Assembly: GCF_900115545.1 (NCBI RefSeq) | Contig: NZ_FOWV01000006.1 | Coordinates: 1-64,000, forward strand | Direction: 5' to 3' | Origin: Ralstonia sp. NFACC01 | GTDB taxonomy: Bacteria > Pseudomonadota > Gammaproteobacteria > Burkholderiales > Burkholderiaceae | DNA length: 64,000 bases | Shown: piece after piece, positions 17,356 through 24,868 of the stretch | Layout of the letters: every line of letters begins with the position of its first letter | How positions within the stretch are numbered: the stretch's first letter is position 1 | The notes under the pieces: model-generated | The model's input: the letters and a program-made list of their open reading frames with translations, nothing else | The model's database searches: none | What the model was told of the DNA's origin: nothing | Program-made: the position numbers and the translations under genes

Positions 17356-18489
17356 TCAGTTCAACAATTTCCATTTGCCGTGGTCGATGGTCAACAGCAC
17401 GCGGCCGCGGGCGTCAAAGCCGAAATGATCCGTGGCCGTGTAGTTGAGCACGCCATGCGAAACAACAATGTCGTGCTCCGATTCCAGCGCGCTCTTCAGC
17501 GCCTGGCGGAACTCCGGCGTGCCCGGCTTGGCCTTCTTGAGCGCCACCGGCACGATGCGCTGGAGCACCTGCAGCGCATCCCACGTGTGGGCGCCGAACT
17601 GCGTGCGCGTGTCGGGCCCGTTGGCCTTTTCATAGCGCGTCACGTATTCGAGGGCGGTCTTCTTGCTCGGGTGGCTGTCGGGCAATTGCTCGGCCACGAT
17701 CACGGGGCCCGCCGGCAGGATGGCCCCGTCGACCGTCTTGCCGCCGATGCGGATCAGGTCTTTCGTGGCCGCGCCGTGGGTCTGATAGATCGGCCCCGCA
17801 TAACCGCGGTCGCGCAACGCGGTGTGCGGCAGCGCTGCGCCGGTGCCCGCGCCGGCCACGAGGATCGCATCGGGCTTGATGCTGACCAGCTTGGCGACCT
17901 GCCCTGTCACGCTGGTGTCTGCGCGGGCATAGCGTTCTACGTCAACGATCTTGATGCCGCGCGGCGTGGCGGCGGCAGTGAAGTCCTTGAGCCAGCTCTC
18001 GCCGTACGCATCGGCAAAGCCGATGAAGCCGACGTTCTTGATGCCGGACGCCGCCATGCGCGTGGCAATCGCCTCGGCCATCAGCGAGATGGGCTGCGCA
18101 AGCCGGTAGGTCCAATCGCCCTTGCCCGGCTTCAGCTCGACCGGCGCCAACGCCAGTTGCGGCGTGTGCGATTCGGTGGCGACTTCGGCAATCGCAATCG
18201 ACGGTGCCACCGCCGACGAGCCAACGATGATGTCGACGTGCTCTTCCGTCACGAGCTTGCGCGCCAGGCGCGTGCCGGTGCTTGGGTCTGAGGCGTCATC
18301 CACGACCACGAGGCGCAGCTTTTCGCCGCCGATGGTATCCGGATAGAACGCCAGCGAATTCTTCTGCGTGATGCCGAGCGATGCCGACGGCCCTGTCGTC
18401 GACAGGCTCACGCCAACGACGATTTCGGCATGGGCAGCGGTGGCGAGCAACAGCGCAGCAGCGGCGCAGATGGTGCGGCGGATGATCAT
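17356..18489 (-). CDS. Branched-chain-amino-acid-type ABC transporter substrate-binding protein
   Basis: 377 residues. The signal peptide (basic start, AAALLLATAAHA, cleavage before EIVVGV) leads into a type I periplasmic-binding fold of the LivK/ANF-receptor family (Peripla_BP_6): SLSTTGPSASLGI near the N-terminus and hinge segments such as GFADAYGESW. No permease or ATPase genes are adjacent, so it may use components encoded elsewhere. The ATG at 18489 is chosen because AGGGGA lies just before it; an ATG at 18501 overlaps the upstream stop. Probably captures an aromatic or amide substrate for the cluster, by inference from neighbours. Confidence 0.88.
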   Translation of the reverse strand: MIIRRTICAAAALLLATAAHAEIVVGVSLSTTGPSASLGITQKNSLAFYPDTIGGEKLRLVVVDDASDPSTGTRLARKLVTEEHVDIIVGSSAVAPSIAIAEVATESHTPQLALAPVELKPGKGDWTYRLAQPISLMAEAIATRMAASGIKNVGFIGFADAYGESWLKDFTAAATPRGIKIVDVERYARADTSVTGQVAKLVSIKPDAILVAGAGTGAALPHTALRDRGYAGPIYQTHGAATKDLIRIGGKTVDGAILPAGPVIVAEQLPDSHPSKKTALEYVTRYEKANGPDTRTQFGAHTWDALQVLQRIVPVALKKAKPGTPEFRQALKSALESEHDIVVSHGVLNYTATDHFGFDARGRVLLTIDHGKWKLLN

Positions 18490-18497
18490 GGGTCCCC

Positions 18498-19796
18498 TCA
18501 TTTTTTCTGGCGTTTGAACGGCTCGGTGTTTAAGGCGCGGCGCGGCATGGGCGGCTGATCGCGCAGCGATTGCGGATCGAAGCCGGCCAGCTTTTTGTAG
18601 CGCATCGCAATCCCTTCCAGCTCGGCGCGCGGGATCACGTCATCGATGCGCGCGAAGCCTTGGGGCGCGCGCTCATGCGCGAGTTGCATGACCTGCTCCG
18701 GCCCATTGAGGCGGTTGCGCAGCACGATGCCCGCCGTGCGCGGCAGGCGATCGGCCTCGTACTCGCGCAGGGCAACGCCGGTGTCGCGCGTGGCGAGCAG
18801 GCAATCGACCAACGCGCGCGCATCGAGAATCGCCTGGGCGCTGCCGTTCGAGCCGATCGGATACATCGGGTGTGCCGCGTCGCCCAGCAGCGTAGCGCGG
18901 CCGAAGGTCCAGCGTGGCAGCGGGTCTTTATCGACGAGCGGGAATTCGTACACGGCCTGCGCGCCGTCGATCAAAGCCGGGATGTCGATCCAGCTCCATT
19001 TCCAGTCGGCGAAGGCGCTGCGGAAGATCGCGCGGTCGACCTCTCGGTTCCAGTCGCTGCGCGGCGGTGCCTCGTCGGGCACGCGCAGCTCGGCAATCCA
19101 GTTGATGCGTGAGCGGCCCTGCTGGCGCAGCGGTTCGGAGATCGGATAGGCGACGAACTTCTGGTCTTGGTGGCCCGCCATGAACATGGTGCGGCCATCC
19201 AGATACGGCTCGGCTTCAGTCACTGCACGCCACAGCATGCGGCCCGCAAAACGCGGCGCATCGCCGCTCGGGTAAAAGTGCCGGCGCACGGCAGAGTGGA
19301 TGCCATCTGCGCCGACCAGCACGTCGGCCGAGGATTCGACAACGGTGTCGTTGGCGCGATCACGCAGCGTGAAGCGCACGGGGCCGCCCTTCTCGCCCAT
19401 CGATTGAACCGCCTCGAAGCTGTGCCCGAGGCGGATGCACCCCGCGCCGAGCCGCTCGGTCACGGCATCGGCCAGCGCCATCTGGAATTCGCCACGATGA
19501 ATGGAGAACTGCGGCCAGTCGTAGCCTGCGGCTAGCCCGCGCGGCTCGTGCCAGATCGGCTGGCCGAACCGGTTGTAATAAGCCAGTGCGGAGGTACGAA
19601 TCGCCAGCGCACTCAGCGTGTCTTCCAGCCCCAGTTCGCACAGCTGGCGCGCGGCGTGCGGCAGCAGGTTGATGCCAACGCCCAGGGGCCGCAGCGTCTG
19701 TACGGCCTCCCACACCTCCACCTCGAAACCTTGCCGCTCCGCCATCAACGCGAGCGTCAGGCCACCAATGCCCGCCCCGATGATGGCGATCTTCAT
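18498..19796 (-). CDS. FAD-dependent monooxygenase, PhzS-like
   Basis: 432 residues. N-terminal Rossmann motif GAGIGG (residues 7-12), then a group A flavoprotein hydroxylase layout: the LGVGINLLPHAARQL segment, a mid-chain ADGIHSAVRRHFYP motif, and the FAD-ribityl motif GDAAHPMYPIGSNG. The overall pattern (RPLGVGIN, then YxQFSIHRGEFQM) resembles PhzS-type flavin oxidoreductases more than classic p-hydroxybenzoate hydroxylases. It would hydroxylate an aromatic or N-heterocyclic acid using NAD(P)H and O2. The start has an AGGGAGA site. First gene of the minus-strand arm, divergent from the GntR gene. Confidence 0.88.
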   Translation of the reverse strand: MKIAIIGAGIGGLTLALMAERQGFEVEVWEAVQTLRPLGVGINLLPHAARQLCELGLEDTLSALAIRTSALAYYNRFGQPIWHEPRGLAAGYDWPQFSIHRGEFQMALADAVTERLGAGCIRLGHSFEAVQSMGEKGGPVRFTLRDRANDTVVESSADVLVGADGIHSAVRRHFYPSGDAPRFAGRMLWRAVTEAEPYLDGRTMFMAGHQDQKFVAYPISEPLRQQGRSRINWIAELRVPDEAPPRSDWNREVDRAIFRSAFADWKWSWIDIPALIDGAQAVYEFPLVDKDPLPRWTFGRATLLGDAAHPMYPIGSNGSAQAILDARALVDCLLATRDTGVALREYEADRLPRTAGIVLRNRLNGPEQVMQLAHERAPQGFARIDDVIPRAELEGIAMRYKKLAGFDPQSLRDQPPMPRRALNTEPFKRQKK

Positions 19797-19909
19797 GGCT
19801 GTCTCCCTGAAATTTGTTGCAGTCTATAACGAATCTCAACGGCCTCCTGCCAGCGACATATCAGGGCAAATACCTAGACGAACGCAGCTGAATGCGGCGC
19901 GTTGCTCGC

Positions 19910-19938
19910 TTGACGCTCTGTGAGATATCACAATACCA
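19910..19938 (+). promoter_or_regulatory. Candidate promoter and operator for the GntR gene
   Basis: TTGACG (19910-19915) is a good -35. The near-perfect palindrome TGTGAGATATCACA (19919-19932; six of seven pairs match) fills the spacer, and a weak -10 lies near 19933-19938. A repressor bound there would block RNA polymerase. Most likely bound by the adjacent GntR regulator; similar half-sites (TGTGA/TCACA) also occur in CRP sites, but with six rather than four central bases. Confidence 0.45.
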
Positions 19939-19972
19939 TCACTCGACTTTTACGAAATTCGAGGCCGCCGCG

Positions 19973-20695
19973 ATGTCGCGTCCGATCAAGCTGGTTTCCG
20001 GTTCTGCCAAACCCGCGTCTGCATCTGCACCGTTTGCCGTTGAACCCGACGCGCATGCGCCCAAGGGCGCCGCCATGCGTGAACTCGCCTACAACGAGAT
20101 CAAGCGCCGCATCATGGCGTGCGAATTCCGCCCCGGCGAGCCGCTCAACGAAGCGCAGCTCGGCACGATTCTGGGTCTGGGCCGCACGCCGATTCACCAG
20201 GCGCTGCATCGTCTGGAGGTGGAGGGGCTGGTGCAGATCCTGCCGCGCAAGGGCGTGCTGGTGACGCCGCTGTCGCTCAACGACGTGCTCGACATGATCG
20301 AGGTGCGCGCCACCAACGAGATCCTGTGCGTAACGCTGGCCGCCGAACGCGCCCACCCCGCAGATTTCGAGGCCATGCGCGCCATCGTCGATGCATCGCC
20401 CGCGCTGATCGAGCACCGTGACATTGCCGCGCTGGCCGCGCTGGACCTCAAGTTCCACCTCGCCATTTCCGCTGCCTCGCGCAACCGCGTGCTGGCCGAA
20501 CTGCTGCGCGGCCTGCACGAGAAGCAGGCGCGCTTCTGGTTCCTCTCGCTGTCTGAGCCGCAACACCTGCAGAACGTGTACGACGAGCACCTCGCCGTGC
20601 TCGATGCGCTGGAGCGCCGCGACGTGCCCGCAGCGCGTGAAGCCATTCGCGAGCACATCGACGAGTTCCGCCGCACGATCATCCGCACGCTCTGA
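19973..20695 (+). CDS. GntR-family regulator, FCD (FadR-like) subfamily
   Basis: 240 residues. A disordered lead (1-35) is followed by a winged helix (about 38-105: LAYNEIKRRIMACEFRPGEPL, then LGRTPIHQALHRLEVEGLVQ) and an FCD ligand-binding domain. That domain's metal-binding pattern includes DLKFHLAI and a C-terminal EHIDEF. FCD regulators repress sugar-acid, amino-acid or aromatic catabolism genes until the substrate binds. The ATG at 19973 is favoured by GAGG upstream; an earlier in-frame start extends into the promoter. It heads the rightward arm with DUF2848, amidase and MFS. Confidence 0.9.
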   Translation: MSRPIKLVSGSAKPASASAPFAVEPDAHAPKGAAMRELAYNEIKRRIMACEFRPGEPLNEAQLGTILGLGRTPIHQALHRLEVEGLVQILPRKGVLVTPLSLNDVLDMIEVRATNEILCVTLAAERAHPADFEAMRAIVDASPALIEHRDIAALAALDLKFHLAISAASRNRVLAELLRGLHEKQARFWFLSLSEPQHLQNVYDEHLAVLDALERRDVPAAREAIREHIDEFRRTIIRTL

Positions 20696-20740
20696 CCCCG
20701 ATTTCCCCCGTTTGTTTTTTCCGCCTCTTCCGGATTCCGC

Positions 20741-21418
20741 ATGACCACGCTGCACCTGAACCTGATTGGCCACGGCCCCATCGACGTGACCGTGGACCAC
20801 CTTGTCATTGCCGGCTGGACCGGCCGCGATGCCGAAGCCGTTGAACACCACATCGCTGAGCTTGAAGCGATCGGCGTGGCGCGTCCGGCGCGCGTGCCGT
20901 GCTTCTACCGCGTGTCGGCCTCGCTGCTGACCACCGACGCCACCGTGGAGATTCCTGGCGCCGATTCGTCCGGCGAAGCGGAGTTCGTGCTGTATTCCAC
21001 GCCGATGGGCCTGCTGGTCGGTATCGGTTCGGACCATACCGACCGCAAGGTCGAAGCCTATGGCGTGACCGTCTCCAAGCAGATGTGCGCCAAGCCCGTG
21101 AGCCGCGATGTGTGGCGCTTTGAGGCGCTAGCCGACCATTGGGACAGCCTGCAGATGAAGACCTGGCGCACCCGCAACGGCCACACCGCGCTGTACCAGG
21201 AAGGCGGCGTGACGCGCATGCTCGACCCGCGCGACCTCATCCGCCGCTACACCGGCAACGACACGCTGCCGGTCGGCACGGCCATGTTCTGCGGCACGCA
21301 GCCCATCATCGGCGAACTCGGTTTTGGCGAGGCATTCGACATGGCCCTGATCGACCCGGTGTCGGGCACCGAGCTGCGCCATCGCTATGCTGTTGACACG
21401 CTGCCTGTTGAAGGCTGA
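20741..21418 (+). CDS. DUF2848 family protein (fumarylacetoacetase-like)
   Basis: 225 residues matching the DUF2848 pattern: an N-terminal LVIAGWTGRD segment, PCFYRVSASLLT, and GSDHTDRKVEAYGV, a small hydrolase-like fold related to fumarylacetoacetate hydrolases. Such proteins often sit beside amidases and MFS carriers in catabolic clusters, but their reaction is not established to my knowledge. Here it is between the GntR regulator (45 bases downstream of it) and the amidase (27 bases before it), so it is probably one step in breaking down the transported substrate. Confidence 0.8.
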   Translation: MTTLHLNLIGHGPIDVTVDHLVIAGWTGRDAEAVEHHIAELEAIGVARPARVPCFYRVSASLLTTDATVEIPGADSSGEAEFVLYSTPMGLLVGIGSDHTDRKVEAYGVTVSKQMCAKPVSRDVWRFEALADHWDSLQMKTWRTRNGHTALYQEGGVTRMLDPRDLIRRYTGNDTLPVGTAMFCGTQPIIGELGFGEAFDMALIDPVSGTELRHRYAVDTLPVEG

Positions 21419-21445
21419 AGCGCACCACCCAACGGAGACCACCGC

Positions 21446-22807
21446 ATGATGACGCCCCGCCCGAACATGATCCGCGCACTGGCCGCTGACCTGGCCGCCA
21501 GCCGCACCACCAGCGTCGCGCTGACCGAAGCCGCACTGGAGCGCGCCGAATCGCACCGCGCCGCTGGCGGTGCCGCCTATGTGAGCATCGACGTGCAAGC
21601 CGCACTGGCCATGGCGCGCGCCGCCGATGCCGCGCGTGCGGCAGGCAACGTGCCCTCGCTGCTGGCGGGGTTGCCGGTGTCGATCAAGGATCTGTTTGAC
21701 GTGGCCGGCCAGGTGACGGCAGCCGGTTCGCGCGCCCTGGCTGGCCAGCCGTGCGCCACTGCCGATGCAGCCGCGGTGGCGCGCCTGCGTGCAGCCGGCG
21801 CCGTGCTGCTCGGCCGCACCAACATGAGCGAATTTGCGTTCTCGGGCCTGGGCCTGAACCCGCACTACGGCACACCGCGCACACCGGCCGATGGCGCGCG
21901 CGCGGCGGGCGGCTCCACATCGGGCGGTGCCGTCTCCGTTGCGGGTGGCATGGCTGTGGCGGCACTGGGTACGGACACCGGCGGCTCGATCCGCATTCCG
22001 TCCGCATTCTGCAGCCTGACGGGCTTCAAGCCGACCGCGCGCCGCGTGCCGATGACAGGCGCCGTGCCGCTGTCCACGTCGCTCGATTCGGGCGGCCCGC
22101 TCGCCAATTCGGTCGACTGCTGCGCCATCGTCGATGCCGTGCTGAGCGGCGAGTCGGGCAACGACGCATTCGACACCTCAGCTGTACCACTGGCTGGGTT
22201 GCGTTTTGGCATCACACAGGACTTTGTCGGCGCAGACCTCGACAACACGGTCGCCGTTGCATTCAACCGCGCTGTTGAACAGCTCGAACGTGCCGGCGCA
22301 CACATCGTGCGTTTTGAATTTCCCGAGCTGCTGCAACTGCCCGAGATCAACAGCGGCGGCGGCTTCTCGGCGGCGGAGTCGTGGGCATGGCATCGCTCGC
22401 TGCTCGCTCGTGCAGAAGCCCAGTACGACCCGCGCGTCGCCACGCGTATCCGCCGTGGTGAACAGATGAGCGCGGCCGCATACATCGACGTGATCGACGC
22501 GCGCGCGCGCATGATTGCCGCCGCCCGCAAGCGCTTGGGCAACTTCGATGCATGGCTGATGCCGACGGTTGCCATCGTGCCGCCCGAAGTCGCACCGCTC
22601 GAAGACGACGACGCTGCGTTCTTCCGTGTCAACGCACTCACGCTGCGCAATCCGAGCGTGATCAATTTCCTGGATGGCTGCGCGCTGACGCTGCCGGTAC
22701 ACGCCGCCGGCGAACTGCCGGTCGGCCTGTCGCTCTGCGGTCTCGCCAACGACGACGCGCGCATCCTGCGCGTTGGCCGGGCGGTGGAGGCTGCCCTGCG
22801 GCGTTGA
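21446..22807 (+). CDS. Amidase signature family hydrolase
   Basis: 453 residues of the amidase signature (GatA/AtzE-like) family. The Ser-cisSer-Lys triad is visible: Lys81 in SIKDLFD, Ser157 in GGSTSGGA and Ser181 in TGGSIRIP. It hydrolyses a carboxamide, carbamate or urea-like bond to release ammonia or an amine; the substrate is not known. Length and motifs are typical of stand-alone amidases, not the GatCAB subunit, because no gatB or gatC is near. GAG-rich ribosome site upstream. Expected to act with the DUF2848 protein and the MFS carrier. Confidence 0.9.
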   Translation: MMTPRPNMIRALAADLAASRTTSVALTEAALERAESHRAAGGAAYVSIDVQAALAMARAADAARAAGNVPSLLAGLPVSIKDLFDVAGQVTAAGSRALAGQPCATADAAAVARLRAAGAVLLGRTNMSEFAFSGLGLNPHYGTPRTPADGARAAGGSTSGGAVSVAGGMAVAALGTDTGGSIRIPSAFCSLTGFKPTARRVPMTGAVPLSTSLDSGGPLANSVDCCAIVDAVLSGESGNDAFDTSAVPLAGLRFGITQDFVGADLDNTVAVAFNRAVEQLERAGAHIVRFEFPELLQLPEINSGGGFSAAESWAWHRSLLARAEAQYDPRVATRIRRGEQMSAAAYIDVIDARARMIAAARKRLGNFDAWLMPTVAIVPPEVAPLEDDDAAFFRVNALTLRNPSVINFLDGCALTLPVHAAGELPVGLSLCGLANDDARILRVGRAVEAALRR

Positions 22808-22973
22808 TCGACTAGCCAGAACATTCCCCGCCTGCGCCCGGGCCGCGCAGGCGGTATCCCAAGCCAAGAAAAAAGGTGCGCTGCAGACGCGCCGGGCCCA
22901 ACTCATGCCTGCGTTTCGTGCAACACAGCAGCACACGAAGCGCCGGCGCCCTCACACGCTATTGGAGGAAACC

Positions 22974-24296
22974 ATGTCGCAAACCCAAGCCCTGGCGGCC
23001 ACCCCAACGGACCCGGCCAGCCGCCCACTCCCCAGCACCGAGCTGGACGCCACCTACCGCCGCATTGCGTACCGCCTGGTGCCGTTCCTGGTGGTGCTGT
23101 TCATCCTCGCGTGGATCGACCGCGTCAACGTCGGCTTCGCCAAGTTGTCGATGTTGCAGGACCTGCAGTTCAGCGAAGCGGTGTACGGCCTGGGCGCCGG
23201 CATCTTCTTCATCGGCTACTTCCTGTTTGAAGTGCCGAGCAACCTGCTGCTGGAAAAGATCGGTGCACGCAAGACGTTGGCGCGCATCACCATCCTGTGG
23301 GGCCTGGCGTCGATGGCGATGATCTACGTGAAGACGCCGACCTCGTTCTACGTGATGCGCTTTCTGCTGGGCATTTTTGAAGCCGGCTTCTTCCCGGGCG
23401 TGGTGCTGTACCTGACGTACTGGTTTCCCTCCGCACACCGCGCGCGCATCAACGGCCTGTTCATGACCTCGTTTGCGATTGCGGGCGTGGTGGGCGGCCC
23501 GATTGCCGGTTTCATCATGAGCCGCATGGAAGGCGTGGGCCACCTCGCCAACTGGCAATGGCTGTTCCTGCTCGAGGGCATTCCGTCGGTGCTCGCCGGC
23601 TTTGCCGTGCTTGCGTGGCTGCCCGAAACGCCTCGTCAGGCCAAATGGCTTTCCGCTGCAGAACAAGATGCCGTGGTGCGCGCCGTTGAAGTGGAAAACC
23701 GCGACCCTGCCAAGCATGCCTCGTTTGGTGCGGCACTGGCCAATGCTCGCGTGTGGATCTGCGCAGCCATCTACTTCTGCGTGGTCAGCGGCAACGCCAC
23801 CATTGCTTTCTGGACGCCGTCGATCATCAAGGAGCTGGGCGTACAGGGCAATTTCCGCATCGGCCTGATCTCGGCCATTCCGTTCATCGCAGGCACGATT
23901 GCGATGGTGTGGAACGGTGCGCATTCCGATCGCACGGGCGAACGCCGCATGCACTGCGCAATCGCAGCCGTCATCGCAGCCGCCGGTCTGGTGGCAACTG
24001 GCGCAATGCTGGGCTCGCCAGTGCTTGCGCTAATCTCGCTGACGGTCGCCGCCATCGGCATCCTCGCCGCGTTCCCGGTGTTCTGGTCGATCCCGGCCGT
24101 GTTCCTGGCCGGCACTGCAGCCGCAGGCGGCATCGCCCTCATCAACTCCATCGGCAACCTGGCCGGCTTCGTCGCGCCGTACATGATCGGCTGGTTGAAG
24201 ACGAGCACAGGGCACCTCTCCGCTGGCCTCTACTTCGTAGCCGCGCTGGAGCTGGGCGCCGCCGTGCTGGTCATCCTGGGCACGCGCAAACACTAA
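22974..24296 (+). CDS. MFS transporter, anion:cation symporter (ACS) family
   Basis: 440 residues with 12 predicted membrane helices. Typical ACS features are present: the first helix LVPFLVVLFILAWIDRVNVGFAK carries the D-R-x-N-x-G pattern of tartrate/phthalate/nicotinate-type carriers, and the second is GLGAGIFFIGYFLFEVPSNL. These proteins import organic anions with protons. The ATG is preceded by TTGGAGG. It is the last gene of the rightward arm and is expected to bring the amide or aromatic substrate into the cell. The precise substrate cannot be read from sequence. Confidence 0.92.
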   Translation: MSQTQALAATPTDPASRPLPSTELDATYRRIAYRLVPFLVVLFILAWIDRVNVGFAKLSMLQDLQFSEAVYGLGAGIFFIGYFLFEVPSNLLLEKIGARKTLARITILWGLASMAMIYVKTPTSFYVMRFLLGIFEAGFFPGVVLYLTYWFPSAHRARINGLFMTSFAIAGVVGGPIAGFIMSRMEGVGHLANWQWLFLLEGIPSVLAGFAVLAWLPETPRQAKWLSAAEQDAVVRAVEVENRDPAKHASFGAALANARVWICAAIYFCVVSGNATIAFWTPSIIKELGVQGNFRIGLISAIPFIAGTIAMVWNGAHSDRTGERRMHCAIAAVIAAAGLVATGAMLGSPVLALISLTVAAIGILAAFPVFWSIPAVFLAGTAAAGGIALINSIGNLAGFVAPYMIGWLKTSTGHLSAGLYFVAALELGAAVLVILGTRKH

Positions 24297-24314
24297 GCAC
24301 TTACGCAAACGAAG

Positions 24315-24344
24315 CATCGTGGCGCCAACCTCAGCGCCGCGATG
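24315..24344 (+). terminator. Terminator-like hairpin after the MFS gene
   Basis: 11-pair stem (CATCGTGGCGC with GCGCCGCGATG, one G-T pair) and 8-base loop, 18 bases after the stop; the following T-tract is short (GGTTTGG). Confidence 0.45.
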
Positions 24345-24366
24345 GTTTGGCCGTACCCTGCCCTAG

Positions 24367-24480
24367 ATGGCGCCTTGAATTTCTGTAAGCGGGCGGAAAC
24401 AAGAAGGAGACCTGTCTGAGCGCAGCGAGTTTGCCTCCTTCTCCGCCCGGTTACAGAAATTCAAGGAGTCTTTCGCCATC
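24367..24480. repeat. Large imperfect inverted repeat
   Basis: Left arm at about 24367-24408 (GATGGCGCCTTGAATTTCTG...) and right arm at about 24432-24480 are reverse complements with small gaps. They share CTTGAATTTCTGTAA, a CGGGCGGA block and an AGAAGGAG block. The centre carries CTGAGCGCAGCGAG, also partly palindromic. This looks like a REP-type dispersed palindromic element. Confidence 0.6.
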
Positions 24481-24499
24481 TCGGGCGCGCCTTTCTTTG

Positions 24500-24532
24500 C
24501 TTACCTTTCTTTGGCAAGACAAAGAAAGTAAG
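24500..24532. repeat. 13-bp hairpin element
   Basis: CTTACCTTTCTTTG pairs with CAAAGAAAGTAAG around the loop GCAAGA, with one bulged base. It is followed by a GC-rich stretch (AGTCGGCCCCGGCAGGGGAC). From memory similar sequences recur in betaproteobacterial genomes, but I could not check. Confidence 0.55.
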
Positions 24533-24573
24533 TCGGCCCCGGCAGGGGACGAAACCAGGGATGCACCATCAAC

Positions 24574-24868
24574 ACCAAAAACCCCACAAGCAAGGTCCCA
24601 AACCCCACCCACGAAGTTCCACACGCCACCCCTAGACGTTCCGAACCCCGCCAACGCAGTCCCAAACCCCACTGATGAGGTTCCGAACCCGCCCAAAGCG
24701 GTTCCGAACCCCATTCACGGCGTTTCGAACACCAAGGGCCAAGGGCCAAACCCAACAAATGCAGTTCTGAACCCCACGGATGCGGTTCCGAACGTCAGCA
24801 ATGCCGTTCCGAACCCCATCAGAGAAGTGCGGAACCCCAAACCCGGCGTTACGGACCTTAACCGGCCA
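24574..24868. repeat. 21-bp tandem repeat array, about 14 copies
   Basis: Imperfect copies of about GTTCCGAACCCC plus a 9-base variable part repeat every 21 bases, with one single-base slip near 24637. In the plus frame this reads as V-P-N-P-x-x-x heptapeptides. The last copy overlaps the end of the chemoreceptor-like gene on the other strand. The core is well kept and the spacers vary. Confidence 0.75.

Larger units (their letters stand above)
24297..24857. other. Non-coding repeat-rich block
   Basis: 561 bases with no believable gene. It holds a terminator hairpin, a large imperfect palindrome, a short hairpin and a 21-bp tandem array (given separately). Both strands have open frames across the tandem array because of its period, but they lack ribosome sites and their products are simple repeats. 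Confidence 0.7.

Noticed and set aside
19919-19932. CRP site reading of TGTGA...TCACA
   Set aside because: The half-sites are separated by four instead of six bases, so it does not fit CRP; GntR operator is more likely.
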